Virus record (IMG/VR): IMGVR_UViG_3300025652_000363
Coordinates: 1-29,111 of that record
Source of the DNA: a virus
Direction: 5' to 3' (one strand)
Length of the DNA: 29,111 nt
Shown here: positions 1-8,899 of the stretch, piece after piece
Layout of the letters: the number at the start of each line of letters is the position of its first letter
How positions within the stretch are numbered: position 1 is the first letter of the stretch
Made by a program: the position numbers and the translations under genes
Notes under the pieces: generated by a model
What the model was told of the DNA's origin: nothing
Database searches by the model: none
The model's input: the letters and a program-made list of their open reading frames with translations, nothing else

Positions 1-768
1 TGAGCCATCGCTTACCGCTGTAGGAGTTACACCATCACCAGAACTTCCCGCATTCCACCCAGTCATATCACCAGTTGCGAAATCTCCGTTTGTAATAATC
101 TCCGCACCAGTATCCGTAAAATTTGGATTGTCTACAAGGTTGATACCCTCCGCACTAAAATCTCCGTTCGTTACTTCCTCACTTCCTAACGCTTGGGTGC
201 TTGTTGCTTTGCTGTCTCCAATCGTCCATCCTATGCCTTGTGTCCAATCTTCACCTTCTTCTTTGACAGATACGTTAGAAATTGTTGTGGGAGTTGTGTA
301 TGCTCTGAATGTTAATGTAGTGCCTTCAGCAACTGCCGTTATTGTATTTAACCCATCCGTTAAAAGATGAAGAGTAGTTGCGGAAGTCCCAAAATACACT
401 CTACAATTACCACCACTAACTTCAACGGTTATAGTATAAGTCTTTCCTGATTCAAAAACTGAATAAGTAGATAAATTGCTGTATGCAGTTGCATCCGTAT
501 AGGCAGAATTACTATTAATTACCCACTTACTTCCAGTAGTCCAATAAGTTCCCGTGGTACTTTCAGCTTGTGTGCCAGTTAAAGAAAAGTCCCCATCCGC
601 AACTAATTCAGTTACACCAGTAAAACCTCCGTTAGTTATTACATCCGTACCTAATTCATCAAATTCACCATTCTCTACTAAGTCAGTACCCAACTGCGAG
701 AAGTCACCATTCTGCACCAATTCAGGACCAGTCTTAGTTTCGTTGGAGTTGGATATTATTTGTAGCAT
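1..768 (-). CDS. Repeat-rich phage adhesin/tail fibre-like protein, N-terminal part (cut by window edge)
   Basis: An open frame of 256 codons runs from an ATG at 766-768 off the left edge of the window; an in-frame stop lies upstream at 799-801. The first 60 residues hold four back-to-back copies of a short motif (LVQNGDF, LVENGEF, VITNGGF, LVADGDF). Then comes a beta-rich module with GKTYTITVEV and ending ISNVSVKEEGEDWTQGIGW, then more NGDF starts (EEVTNGDF, EIITNGDF). Such NGDF...GKTY...ISVKE modules are typical of carbohydrate-binding-like beta-sandwich repeats in Bacteroidota phage virion proteins, so a receptor-binding role is inferred. The frame is in phase with the 26430-29111 frame across a 29111-to-1 join, so both are probably one gene. 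It starts just after a strong terminator. Confidence 0.75.
   Translation of the reverse strand, partial: MLQIISNSNETKTGPELVQNGDFSQLGTDLVENGEFDELGTDVITNGGFTGVTELVADGDFSLTGTQAESTTGTYWTTGSKWVINSNSAYTDATAYSNLSTYSVFESGKTYTITVEVSGGNCRVYFGTSATTLHLLTDGLNTITAVAEGTTLTFRAYTTPTTISNVSVKEEGEDWTQGIGWTIGDSKATSTQALGSEEVTNGDFSAEGINLVDNPNFTDTGAEIITNGDFATGDMTGWNAGSSGDGVTPTAVSDGS
111..444. repeat. Direct repeat, copy 1 (334 bp, matches 28778-29111)
   Basis: By eye alignment, positions 111-444 match 28778-29111 without gaps and with five mismatches (about 98.5% identity). Weaker similarity continues to about position 75. The repeat encodes the end of one adhesin module and the start of the next, and the missing indels keep it in frame in both places. 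The second copy ends exactly at the last base of the window. Confidence 0.9.
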
Positions 769-805
769 CAATGGTAAGAATAGAAAGTGTAAATCCGTTT
801 ATAAT

Positions 806-837
806 AAAAAAGGGAGGACGGCTTTTGCCACCCTCCC
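806..837 (-). terminator. Rho-independent terminator after the tail-tube-like gene
   Basis: On the minus strand the sequence forms GGGAGGG-T-GGC-AAAA-GCC-GT-CCTCCC followed by six T residues (806-811). It lies 25 bases past the stop of the gene at 862-1461 and 38 bases before the adhesin ATG. It would separate the capsid/tail-tube genes from the adhesin-portal genes. Confidence 0.85.
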
Positions 838-861
838 AGTTTCGTTTCGTTACGTTAGCTT

Positions 862-1461
862 TTAGGCTGCCGTAATAGTTAAGTCTGCTTCGTCTGCTAA
901 TCCATCAAAAGGATACTTAGCAGTAGCAACCCCTGCCGAAGCAGGAAGGATGTATAACGGTGCTTGTTCTTTAGCTGTGAAGCTTAACGTTAAACCATTC
1001 ATATCAGAACGATTTGTACCCGTAGCGATAGAATCACCACCCGTTAAATAACACCCGTCAGTTATACCCATCAAGTACACATTGTCGTTTGAATCTTGCA
1101 CAAAGATTTGCGCACGGTTCTTAGAAATTAGTCCGAGTTGGTATAAATCAGCGGCTACAACTTTTTGAAGTACTACATCTAAAGTCTGATTCCACATAAC
1201 TGATCCCGTTGCTTTATCTGCTTCTACCGCAGATTTAAAAGTTGATAGGTCAGTTACAAGGTCATACTTAAAAACGGTTACCGTTGTATCTACAATATCC
1301 CAATTCGCAAAACCTGCGTCAGTTATAGTATATGAAGATGCGGTTACGGTTGCTTCTGCAAGAATATCAGAACAATAAGAGCTACAAAAATAAATAGCTT
1401 TTAAGCCACCAATAGCGTCACGGCAATCTATACCCCGTGCGGCAGTTATATTACAAGCCAT
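862..1461 (-). CDS. Virion structural protein, probable major tail tube
   Basis: The product has 199 residues. It starts MACNITAARGIDCRDAIGGL, a Cys-rich start that I recognise from a family of structural proteins in Bacteroidota phages, and ends with beta-rich sequence containing GLTLSFTAKEQAPLY. It sits right after the major capsid gene and directly before a strong terminator, as expected for an abundant virion protein. Tail tube is inferred from length, beta content and position; a head protein is the main alternative. No catalytic motif is seen. Confidence 0.6.
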   Translation of the reverse strand: MACNITAARGIDCRDAIGGLKAIYFCSSYCSDILAEATVTASSYTITDAGFANWDIVDTTVTVFKYDLVTDLSTFKSAVEADKATGSVMWNQTLDVVLQKVVAADLYQLGLISKNRAQIFVQDSNDNVYLMGITDGCYLTGGDSIATGTNRSDMNGLTLSFTAKEQAPLYILPASAGVATAKYPFDGLADEADLTITAA

Positions 1462-1474
1462 TTTTATTTAAGTA

Positions 1475-2443
1475 TTAAGTAAAGTTAAATCCTACAACAC
1501 CGTCACCTGCTACAGCAGTTTGAACTCCAACAGCGAAACGCATAGAAGCGCGAACGTTGTCCGAACCATCATACATATAAGTAGGAATCAATTGTGCAGA
1601 AATGTCAGCCGTGTAGCTGTTAGCACCTACAACCAAGTTGTCAGGATAAGTAAATACACAAACATCAACCGTATTCGGGATACCTGCTGTTGGGTAAACT
1701 GGGTAGCCTAAGTAGTTAGCACCTTCTAAAGACTGGTTGTAACCTGGTCCTGTATTCTGAGCAGCTAATGCTTGTAAGAAGAACGCATACGCTTCGTATG
1801 AAACGTAGAATCCACATCCTGGCTTCTGAAGAATACCTGGTATTCCTGCAGCAGCATCAAAGACAATACCTAACTTAGCAAGAATATTTGTAGCATCCCA
1901 CGCAGCACCAGTGTCAGCCTCAACGAAGTCTGCACAAGCAGAAGCGTCAATTCCTGCTTCGTTTATAGTTCCATTGTTAGAAAGGAAACCCGTTCCAAAA
2001 GGAGCAGCACCTGACCAAATTATAGATTCTAAGTTTGAACCAGTTCTTTCAGCAACCGCCCCAAGAAGGAAGTCTGACCACGCTACGGGTAGTTGTCCGT
2101 TACGCTCCATTCTTCCATTAGCAGCAATCCAAGTAGGGTACATAGTACCTCTACAAATTTCTTCCATAACCGCTAAGTCTGATGGGTCTAAAACCTGCTC
2201 AGTTAGTGCTACGTTAGAACCGTCTGCGAAGTCGCAATTAGCTGCTTGAATTGTGTCCGTTGTTGCAAGTCCTGAAATTACGGTCTTACCTACGATACCT
2301 TCTAAAAAGCGGCAACGCCCCTTAGCGATTGTTTCTGCACCGAGAAGTGCAGCAGTTACATAAGGAAGGGCTAACTCCCCTGCATAAGTATTGACAGAAG
2401 GGTCAATATCGAAGTTATACTTCTTGTTTAATGATAAATTCAT
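1475..2443 (-). CDS. Major capsid protein
   Basis: The product has 322 residues, a normal size for an HK97-fold coat protein. It follows the protease (3183-3944) and the acidic scaffold-like gene (2440-3132), the usual protease-scaffold-capsid order, and its ATG overlaps the scaffold stop. The sequence is rich in Ala/Gly and beta structure with long loops, and has several Cys residues. The C-terminal half includes GCGFYVSYEAYAFFLQALAA and a final strand SMRFAVGVQTAVAG. The assignment rests mostly on context and composition rather than on a diagnostic motif. Confidence 0.75.
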   Translation of the reverse strand: MNLSLNKKYNFDIDPSVNTYAGELALPYVTAALLGAETIAKGRCRFLEGIVGKTVISGLATTDTIQAANCDFADGSNVALTEQVLDPSDLAVMEEICRGTMYPTWIAANGRMERNGQLPVAWSDFLLGAVAERTGSNLESIIWSGAAPFGTGFLSNNGTINEAGIDASACADFVEADTGAAWDATNILAKLGIVFDAAAGIPGILQKPGCGFYVSYEAYAFFLQALAAQNTGPGYNQSLEGANYLGYPVYPTAGIPNTVDVCVFTYPDNLVVGANSYTADISAQLIPTYMYDGSDNVRASMRFAVGVQTAVAGDGVVGFNFT

Positions 2444-3132
2444 CGATGAGAATTTTGAATAATGTGTAGCGCACGGTCTACTCCTGATAATTTAGTTAAG
2501 TCTTTCTGCGTGTGCTTTGCCGAAAGGTTAGTTGGTGAAACATTAACGCCTGATTCCGCAGGTACGTTTTCTAATGCTTCAAGTCTTTTGCTTATTGATG
2601 CGAAGGCTTCTTCTAAAAGTTCGCTTAAGTCTTCTTTTACTTCCACTTCTGCTTCCAATTCCACCTCTACTTCGGGTGCGTAAATATCAGAAACAACTTG
2701 TGCGATAGCATCCCTTACCGATTCATCAAGGTCAGGGAAACGCTCTGCTAATACATCACGTACTTTATCGTAATCCATATCTTCACGAACGTCTTCCTTT
2801 TCATCGTCTATTCCATCGCGGTATCCTTCTTCTTCTGCTTCGGGGATCGTTTCCAATTCTACCTCCACTTCAATTTCTTCTTCTTCTTCTACCTCGAAAG
2901 ATTCCATACGAGAATCCCCGTTTACGATAACCTTACGGCCATCTTCTAAAGTGTAAGTTCCTGCATCGAGTTCAACGGTACTACCGCTATCGTCAATTAC
3001 ACGAACATCTACGCCAGGCTCAAAGGCATCGGCTTCAGTTACAAGTACACGCCCATCGTCAATTTTGACTTCGGCGTAGAGATTTGTTTTTGGTAATCCC
3101 ATAATCTCACGGATTTTTTGAATAGTGTTCAT
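2440..3132 (-). CDS. Scaffold-like acidic protein
   Basis: The product has 230 residues and is strongly acidic. Residues about 75-100 and 150-168 are runs of Glu and Val/Leu (EVEEEEEIEVEVELE, EVEVELEAEVEV). The C-terminal third is a likely helix/coiled coil (LSELLEEAFASISKRLEALE) followed by a basic tail, KHTQKDLTKLSGVDRALHII. Low complexity, charge, helical C-terminus and placement between protease and capsid genes fit an internal scaffold that guides capsid assembly and is then degraded. The stop overlaps the capsid start by four bases. Confidence 0.6.
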   Translation of the reverse strand: MNTIQKIREIMGLPKTNLYAEVKIDDGRVLVTEADAFEPGVDVRVIDDSGSTVELDAGTYTLEDGRKVIVNGDSRMESFEVEEEEEIEVEVELETIPEAEEEGYRDGIDDEKEDVREDMDYDKVRDVLAERFPDLDESVRDAIAQVVSDIYAPEVEVELEAEVEVKEDLSELLEEAFASISKRLEALENVPAESGVNVSPTNLSAKHTQKDLTKLSGVDRALHIIQNSHR

Positions 3133-3182
3133 TTGTGTATAGCTTTACAAGGATAAAAACAGTTATTTGAATTACGTTTATT

Positions 3183-3944
3183 TTATACCTTCTCTAATTT
3201 ATAGTTTGCGGTGTATAGCATAACCCCGTTGAGTTTTACTTCTTCATATCCCGATACATCGTGAAACATCTGCCCCCATAGTTCAGCCGTTCTTTTGCTA
3301 TCAAAAAGGGGTTTATCGTTTAAAAATGAACTGGGTTGTAACTCGTCTAAGATTATTGCTTTTAACTTCTCTAAAATCTCTTTGTCTTCGGGGCAATTTT
3401 TACATAGCTTTCCCTTCATCATCTCAACTAACCTATCCGTAAAATATCCTTCCACCGAGAAACCCCGAACGTCCTTTGCTTTTACCTTTTCCCAAATATC
3501 TGCGTTGTTTACTTTTACGGATAGCATCCATGTACCGATAGGGAGTTCAAAACCATATAAAGCAGCCTTATCTTTCTTCTTGTCTTCAATCAACCAAGAT
3601 TCCACTACCGTTACCCCATCTATTTTAGATTCGTGTTCTAAAGTCGATTCGTTGGTTCGTGCTTCTTGCATAAATAACTCCATCGCATGGCGTACCGTTT
3701 CCTTTGAAAAGAACACATCGTATTCTTCATCGTCTTCGTCTAACCGCATAATCAATTTGTCAGGGATCAATGCAGGACCAATCAGCATTCGCTTCTCATC
3801 ATCGGTAGCAAACTGCATCTTCTTGTCTTGGGTTGCACTTAGGTACACCCAATTTTGTTCAATAGCAGGAAACCTTACAAGGCTTACGGCTTCGATTCCA
3901 GTAAGCTCGTCTTCGTCAATTAACAACTCTACTTGTTTTCTCAT
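3183..3944 (-). CDS. XkdF-like prohead serine protease
   Basis: The product has 253 residues. The middle region matches my memory of the XkdF-like phage serine protease family: a His in TLEHESKI (His104), VVESW at 113-117, GTWMLSVKV at 137-145 and GFSVEG at 161-166 (Ser163 the likely nucleophile). It would cleave scaffold and capsid N-termini during head maturation. The last 70 residues contain CKNCPEDKEI and a stretch of no known role. It lies just upstream of the scaffold and capsid genes, which supports the role. Confidence 0.7.
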   Translation of the reverse strand: MRKQVELLIDEDELTGIEAVSLVRFPAIEQNWVYLSATQDKKMQFATDDEKRMLIGPALIPDKLIMRLDEDDEEYDVFFSKETVRHAMELFMQEARTNESTLEHESKIDGVTVVESWLIEDKKKDKAALYGFELPIGTWMLSVKVNNADIWEKVKAKDVRGFSVEGYFTDRLVEMMKGKLCKNCPEDKEILEKLKAIILDELQPSSFLNDKPLFDSKRTAELWGQMFHDVSGYEEVKLNGVMLYTANYKLEKV

Positions 3945-3977
3945 AATGGTAAAAATGTAAATTCTATTTGCGTTTAT

Positions 3978-5636
3978 TTATAGAGATGCCATCGCTTTTA
4001 ATTGAGCTGCTAAAGCACTTTCGTCGGCTAACTGACTTTGCACTACAAAGGCTTTAACGGGCGGCATAGCTTCTTGAACTTGGGTTACGCCTTCTATGTT
4101 AGGTGTTAGTCCTAATTGCATCCCCATACTACTACCCCCTGCCGATGATGTACCTACTGCACCCGATGATGCACCTGCTTGGTTCATTACCCCTTTTATT
4201 GAAGCAAACCCACCTAAGACGATAGCTAACATTTGTGCAGTTAATAAAGGTGACATAACTGGGGCAGCAGGACCAGTTGCGGCTGCTGCTATTTGTGCGC
4301 CTCTTATAGCCTCCGACATTGCGATAGCTTGGTTTACTAAGATTTGTGATATGGCCAACCTCTTTTGTCCTTCTTCGGTTTTTGCCATAGATTTTAGAGC
4401 GTCAAATCCTGCCGCTACTACCCCAAGTCTTGCAGCACGTACCGCTTTTGCAGTAGCTTCTTCTGCATCTTTAATTATCTTTAAATCTTTTAGACGTTGT
4501 AATTTAGCTACTTCTTCCGCTTTAGCCATTTCATTCAACCCATCCAAGAAGGTTTTCATCTCTGCGGCTTTTTCTGCTGCGGTTTGTTGGCGTATGATGT
4601 TTAACTTGTTATTCAAAGTCGTTTGCATCTCAGCCGATTCTGTTCTAATGTTTATTAAAGCAACTTCTAAGTCTACGAGCTTTTGCGTATCTTCTTCTAA
4701 ATTCTTGCTTAGTGCTAAATTAGCCTTTGCAATATCTCTTTCCTCAGTAGCTAACCTTTGACGTTCTGCCATTAAACGCCTTTCTTCGTCTATTGCTTTT
4801 TGTGCAAATTCTAACCTTCTTTCAAGTGTTTCATTTGTGTCTTCTGCTATTAAATTATATTCTTTAATCTTTGCTCTACCTTCGGCAAATTGTATTTGCA
4901 AAGACCTTTGTGCCTCTCTTAATTTAATAGAACGGTCTGCGAGTTTGGTAGCTGAATCAACTGCCTCATTCACCCCATCAATAAATTCACCGAGTACTGG
5001 AACTACATTTTCAACAATAGCACCTACCGTTTCAATGGCAACCCCCAATGGTGTAAGTTCCATAAATAAACCCTTTGCCCCTTGCGTGGCATCTGTTAAT
5101 GCACCTGAAAAGTCACCTTCAAATAACTTAACAAAAGCAGAACCCAATAACCCCACCGACTTTATCACCTCGTTAAACTTATCTACGAAGTATGTTTTAA
5201 TCGTACCCCATAGATCCTTTATAGCTTGTTCGGGTTCGGTAAATACCCATAGAATCTTTTCACCTAAATCAGATGCTACATCCGTTAATTTGGCAAAGAC
5301 TATCTTCACTCCTGCCATAGCAATCTCTAACTTCTCTGCACCCTTTTGGGTTTGGGTAAAGTAAGCAACCAAAGAACCCACCGCTACAACCAAAGCGCCA
5401 ATACCCGTAGAAATCATTACACCCCTAAAGGTCTTCATACCTACTATAGCAGACTTTACCCCATTCGATATTCCCGTAAAGGCAGTTAACGCCCCACCCG
5501 TCATCTTATCTAATGCACCCGAAGCCATATTAACGTTTCCGCTTATGTCTTGGGTTTTGTCATCTATTTTTGTCAGGTCAGAAGAAACCTTCTCCGTTCC
5601 TTTTATCGTTACTCCTACTTCTATTTTCTCAGCCAT
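3978..5636 (-). CDS. Tape measure protein
   Basis: The product has 552 residues. It has a hydrophobic segment near residues 70-95 (ISTGIGALVVAVGSLVAYF), a long charged coiled-coil region (about 230-400) rich in Glu, Lys, Ala and Arg, and a second apolar, Ala/Gly-rich segment near 440-485. This is the usual makeup of a tape measure protein, which sets tail length and enters the host envelope on infection. It is short for the family, suggesting a tail of roughly 80 nm if the common rule of about 1.5 angstrom per residue holds. The ATG overlaps the end of the 59-residue gene upstream. Confidence 0.75.
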   Translation of the reverse strand: MAEKIEVGVTIKGTEKVSSDLTKIDDKTQDISGNVNMASGALDKMTGGALTAFTGISNGVKSAIVGMKTFRGVMISTGIGALVVAVGSLVAYFTQTQKGAEKLEIAMAGVKIVFAKLTDVASDLGEKILWVFTEPEQAIKDLWGTIKTYFVDKFNEVIKSVGLLGSAFVKLFEGDFSGALTDATQGAKGLFMELTPLGVAIETVGAIVENVVPVLGEFIDGVNEAVDSATKLADRSIKLREAQRSLQIQFAEGRAKIKEYNLIAEDTNETLERRLEFAQKAIDEERRLMAERQRLATEERDIAKANLALSKNLEEDTQKLVDLEVALINIRTESAEMQTTLNNKLNIIRQQTAAEKAAEMKTFLDGLNEMAKAEEVAKLQRLKDLKIIKDAEEATAKAVRAARLGVVAAGFDALKSMAKTEEGQKRLAISQILVNQAIAMSEAIRGAQIAAAATGPAAPVMSPLLTAQMLAIVLGGFASIKGVMNQAGASSGAVGTSSAGGSSMGMQLGLTPNIEGVTQVQEAMPPVKAFVVQSQLADESALAAQLKAMASL

Positions 5637-5808
5637 TGTTCCTTGCTTTTATTCCTTGTCTAACCTTCTTAAAAAAACCACGCAATCCCGTGTACTGATA
5701 ATACCCGTAAAGGATTAAAGAGTAGTTATCTTCTATTACCTCCCTTTGTTGGGCAAGTTTTAAAGTGTAGGGCATCGACTTTCCTACATTGTCTATGTAT
5801 TGTTTCAT
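5629..5808 (-). CDS. Small protein of 59 residues upstream of tape measure
   Basis: The frame runs from an ATG at 5806-5808 to a TGA at 5629-5631, overlapping the tape measure start by eight bases. The product begins MKQYIDNVGKSMPYTLKL and ends in a basic stretch (GFFKKVRQGIKARNNG). It fills the gap between two long tail genes and has no competing frame. It may be a small tail assembly protein; I do not recognise a family. Confidence 0.6.
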   Translation of the reverse strand: MKQYIDNVGKSMPYTLKLAQQREVIEDNYSLILYGYYQYTGLRGFFKKVRQGIKARNNG

Positions 5809-5809
5809 T

Positions 5810-8800
5810 TTATACCGTAACCGTTTTTGTGTAACTAAAATCTACATACGTAACTTCGCAGTCTAAGTGCCATGCGATAACACTTTTAGCAGGTCCTGTA
5901 CATTGTATGTCTACACCTCTATTTCCCGCAAATCCTGTCTTACCTGCTGAACCTACCATGCTCAAAGTTCGCGTTCCTGAATCTGTATCTCTTTGCCTGA
6001 ATTGTATTACTTCAGAACTACCTACTACGCTAATTGTTCCTCCTACATTTTTGACTAAGAAAATCCAAACATCAAAAGCCGAAGAACCATAAGACCCACT
6101 TCCACCACTTAGGACATGGGTTTGAACGGTCAACGCCCTAACGATAAATCGAGCCATCGTGTCTAAAGGGATTTGTAAGGCTGACGCTTCCCCCGCTATT
6201 CCATTTGGAGTAGCAGTCTTTACCGTGGTGTGATTTGTTTGAGCATAGTAAACAAAGGTTTTATTTACCGAGTTCGCTATACTTGCTACATTTTGCCCAC
6301 GTGTAGAATGCTCCCCTAAGACGGGGTTAATATTTCCGACTCCCCCACGTTTGCGGGTATGAAAACCGCCCACTCCTTTCAAGTCACTTACACCTCCTAT
6401 TGTGTCATCATTTGGAATGCCGTGTGGATTCCAGCCGCCAAGTCCAGTAGTAGGATCACCACCGCCGCCTCCACCTCCACCGTAGTTCCAAAAGCATTCC
6501 GTTCCATCCCAAAAGTAATTGTAGTCGTTACAACATACTTCGCTTTGTACTACTGCCCCCGTTTGGTCATTTTGAAACTGTACTATCCCACTTGATAATA
6601 ACGCGACAGGAGAAGCTACACAATCAGAAAAATTATCTACTATCTGCAAAGCTCCAATAGAAAACACTTTCTTTAGTAGTTGAACCTTAGTTGGCACATT
6701 TGTATTAGGTTGGTAGTTTTGAATTTTTAGAACCCTATATGCGGTATCTTCTATTACTACTTCGTCGTTAAATTGGAAGTTGTGAATATCGGATGCGGTA
6801 AGGTATAAGGAACAATCAAGCACCCGTGCATCGGTATCATAGTATGAAGCAAGGAACTGCTGCCAGTACCGTTTAAAATACCCCTCAGAACTTGGAGTAG
6901 TTCCATATATTACCCCACCCCATGAATTGGGAGTTTGAAACTGCCACGATAACATCGGGGAATCTTCTGCCATTTGCGCCCCTGCATTATAGTAAGGTAA
7001 ACAAAGGGGGTAACTATATGTAATCGTTGCACCGATGTAAATTCTATCGTCAGGGGATAATGCTTCTAATCCGTTATGATAGAAAAGTTTTGGTTTACAA
7101 CTTGCCAAAGGTCCTTCCGTTCCGTAAGAATAGCTTTGATGGATAACTAAATTGGGTGCATCAGAAGTTGCGCCGAAATTATCCTGTCTTGGTACTGGGT
7201 TAACATGGAAGGGTGAAAAGATAGGATTGTTTTCTAAGTTTCCCGTAATGAAATCCCCGTTAATTTTTTGCTCGAAATTACCGAATACAGAACCGTAAGT
7301 GTTTTGGTTCGATAGATTTCTATTATCATCATCCTCTAAATCCGAAAACCTGATAAACTGCTTTTTAAATTTCGTAGTTGGGGAAATAATGCGTTCTTGT
7401 GAAAGGTCTAATTTTTGTGTCCAATCTTTTCTTTCTCCTAAACTTATGTAATCGCTCCACGGCATAACCGTAAGATTCTTGTTATTGGTTTCATCAGCTA
7501 CAATTGCTAAATTAAACCTTTCAATAATATCCGTTAAGAAATCCTTTTGCGATATGTCGGGCATATTTGCAGGGGTATCACATACTCCCGCTAAAGAAGA
7601 CGCACCAACTATTGTGCAATATGTTCCAACGGCTAACAGATTAACGCTATACCCAGTTGTTGTGTAGGCTAAAGCCTTAACGTCAAGCGTTTCTCCCGCG
7701 ACACCTGTAACGTTAAAGAGTAAAGTGTGGGTAGAGATAATCGCAGACCCTCCATTGTTTCCCGCTAAATCAATATTAGGGGAAAGAAAGGTTGAAGCAG
7801 ACCCTAAAGAACCTTCTACAGCTAATTTAACCGTTGCTCCATTGGTTAGGGAAGCAGGACCAGTATCAAAGGTCGCGGTAAATACACCGTTATAAACGCC
7901 CGTATATGGAAAGACAAAAGTTCCCGTGACATTCCAATCATCGTTGACATCATATAAAGAAGGCGGGTTGCTTGAAGCCCCCGCACCCGATTGAGTAGGA
8001 AATAGAATAGATTGCCATGTATTTAAGCCTACCCCTAAACCTCCCCACGTTTGGATGTTTGTAGATGCGGTGTTGGCTACTTGGCTTTGGTGTAAGGTTG
8101 TTGTAGCCATACTTTCCCGATCCGTTCCTAACGTCATATAAGCTTTTGTAAAAGCATCACTTGTTAGGAAGGCGTTAGAAGTTAGCGTAAACCCTGCTAC
8201 GTTTATTATCTTCTCAAATAACGCCTTCAATTGGATAGCGGGTTTTAAGTCTTGGGGTTGTAGAAAGTTACTTTCAGCTAACCCTTGATTTAAAAACCCG
8301 TTATTTTCTAACCAAATGAAGTTGTAATCACCGACATTTCCATAGTCTATAATAGGAAAGATTATGATACCATTACCCACGCCCCCTTGTGTTACGTCAT
8401 TCGATAATGTCCAAGAGTCGATAACGTTAGCATCACTGACATTTACGTTATAAGACGTATCTAATACACCTCCATCATTAAAAGCGTCTATTAGTTTCTT
8501 CTCTTGTATCGCACGAAATAAACTCGCCTCATTCCCTAAGACGGCTATCTGATAAATCTGTTGTTCTAAGGAGCAACTAATAAGCTGAAGTGTCCCGCTA
8601 ATAACAGGAACGCCGTCAACGTGAATACCGCAGTTTGTTTTGATGTCAGCATCAAATCCCGATTGGGAAGATGCACCTAAAGCTACATCCGTTTGGACAT
8701 TGATATTGTAAAACTGACGAAAGAACTTATTGTTAGAAGAAGAAAAAGGAAGATTGAAAGATTGTGAATAAGGGCTATTCCTTCCAACTAAATCACCCGC

Positions 8801-8899
8801 TTTTCCTACTTCGTAATTTAAAGAAACCGACCCCGCGTTTTCAATATCTAAAAGGTATTGTTTATTGTTTCTTTGGTCGTAGGCAAATAGTTCTATCAT
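5810..8899 (-). CDS. Large tail protein (1029 residues)
   Basis: The N-terminal region starts MIELFAYDQRNNKQYLLDIE and contains SPYSQSFNLPFSSSNNKFF, a pattern I associate with Bacteroidota phage tail/baseplate proteins. The body is beta-rich with many aromatic residues. A run of eight Gly near residue 806 (after CFWNYG) acts as a linker to a C-terminal domain of about 200 residues that starts near GGWNPHGIPNDDTIGG and is also beta-rich. It sits between another tail protein and the tape measure gene. A tail-tip or baseplate hub role is likely, but no enzymatic motif is seen. Confidence 0.6.
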   Translation of the reverse strand: MIELFAYDQRNNKQYLLDIENAGSVSLNYEVGKAGDLVGRNSPYSQSFNLPFSSSNNKFFRQFYNINVQTDVALGASSQSGFDADIKTNCGIHVDGVPVISGTLQLISCSLEQQIYQIAVLGNEASLFRAIQEKKLIDAFNDGGVLDTSYNVNVSDANVIDSWTLSNDVTQGGVGNGIIIFPIIDYGNVGDYNFIWLENNGFLNQGLAESNFLQPQDLKPAIQLKALFEKIINVAGFTLTSNAFLTSDAFTKAYMTLGTDRESMATTTLHQSQVANTASTNIQTWGGLGVGLNTWQSILFPTQSGAGASSNPPSLYDVNDDWNVTGTFVFPYTGVYNGVFTATFDTGPASLTNGATVKLAVEGSLGSASTFLSPNIDLAGNNGGSAIISTHTLLFNVTGVAGETLDVKALAYTTTGYSVNLLAVGTYCTIVGASSLAGVCDTPANMPDISQKDFLTDIIERFNLAIVADETNNKNLTVMPWSDYISLGERKDWTQKLDLSQERIISPTTKFKKQFIRFSDLEDDDNRNLSNQNTYGSVFGNFEQKINGDFITGNLENNPIFSPFHVNPVPRQDNFGATSDAPNLVIHQSYSYGTEGPLASCKPKLFYHNGLEALSPDDRIYIGATITYSYPLCLPYYNAGAQMAEDSPMLSWQFQTPNSWGGVIYGTTPSSEGYFKRYWQQFLASYYDTDARVLDCSLYLTASDIHNFQFNDEVVIEDTAYRVLKIQNYQPNTNVPTKVQLLKKVFSIGALQIVDNFSDCVASPVALLSSGIVQFQNDQTGAVVQSEVCCNDYNYFWDGTECFWNYGGGGGGGGDPTTGLGGWNPHGIPNDDTIGGVSDLKGVGGFHTRKRGGVGNINPVLGEHSTRGQNVASIANSVNKTFVYYAQTNHTTVKTATPNGIAGEASALQIPLDTMARFIVRALTVQTHVLSGGSGSYGSSAFDVWIFLVKNVGGTISVVGSSEVIQFRQRDTDSGTRTLSMVGSAGKTGFAGNRGVDIQCTGPAKSVIAWHLDCEVTYVDFSYTKTVTV

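Noticed and set aside
3295-3960. Rightward frame of 221 residues
   Set aside because: It is fully antisense to the XkdF-like protease, which has clear motifs; the composition is Ser/Phe-rich as expected for a shadow frame.
4096-4761. Rightward frame of 221 residues, Ala-rich
   Set aside because: Antisense shadow of the tape measure coiled-coil region.
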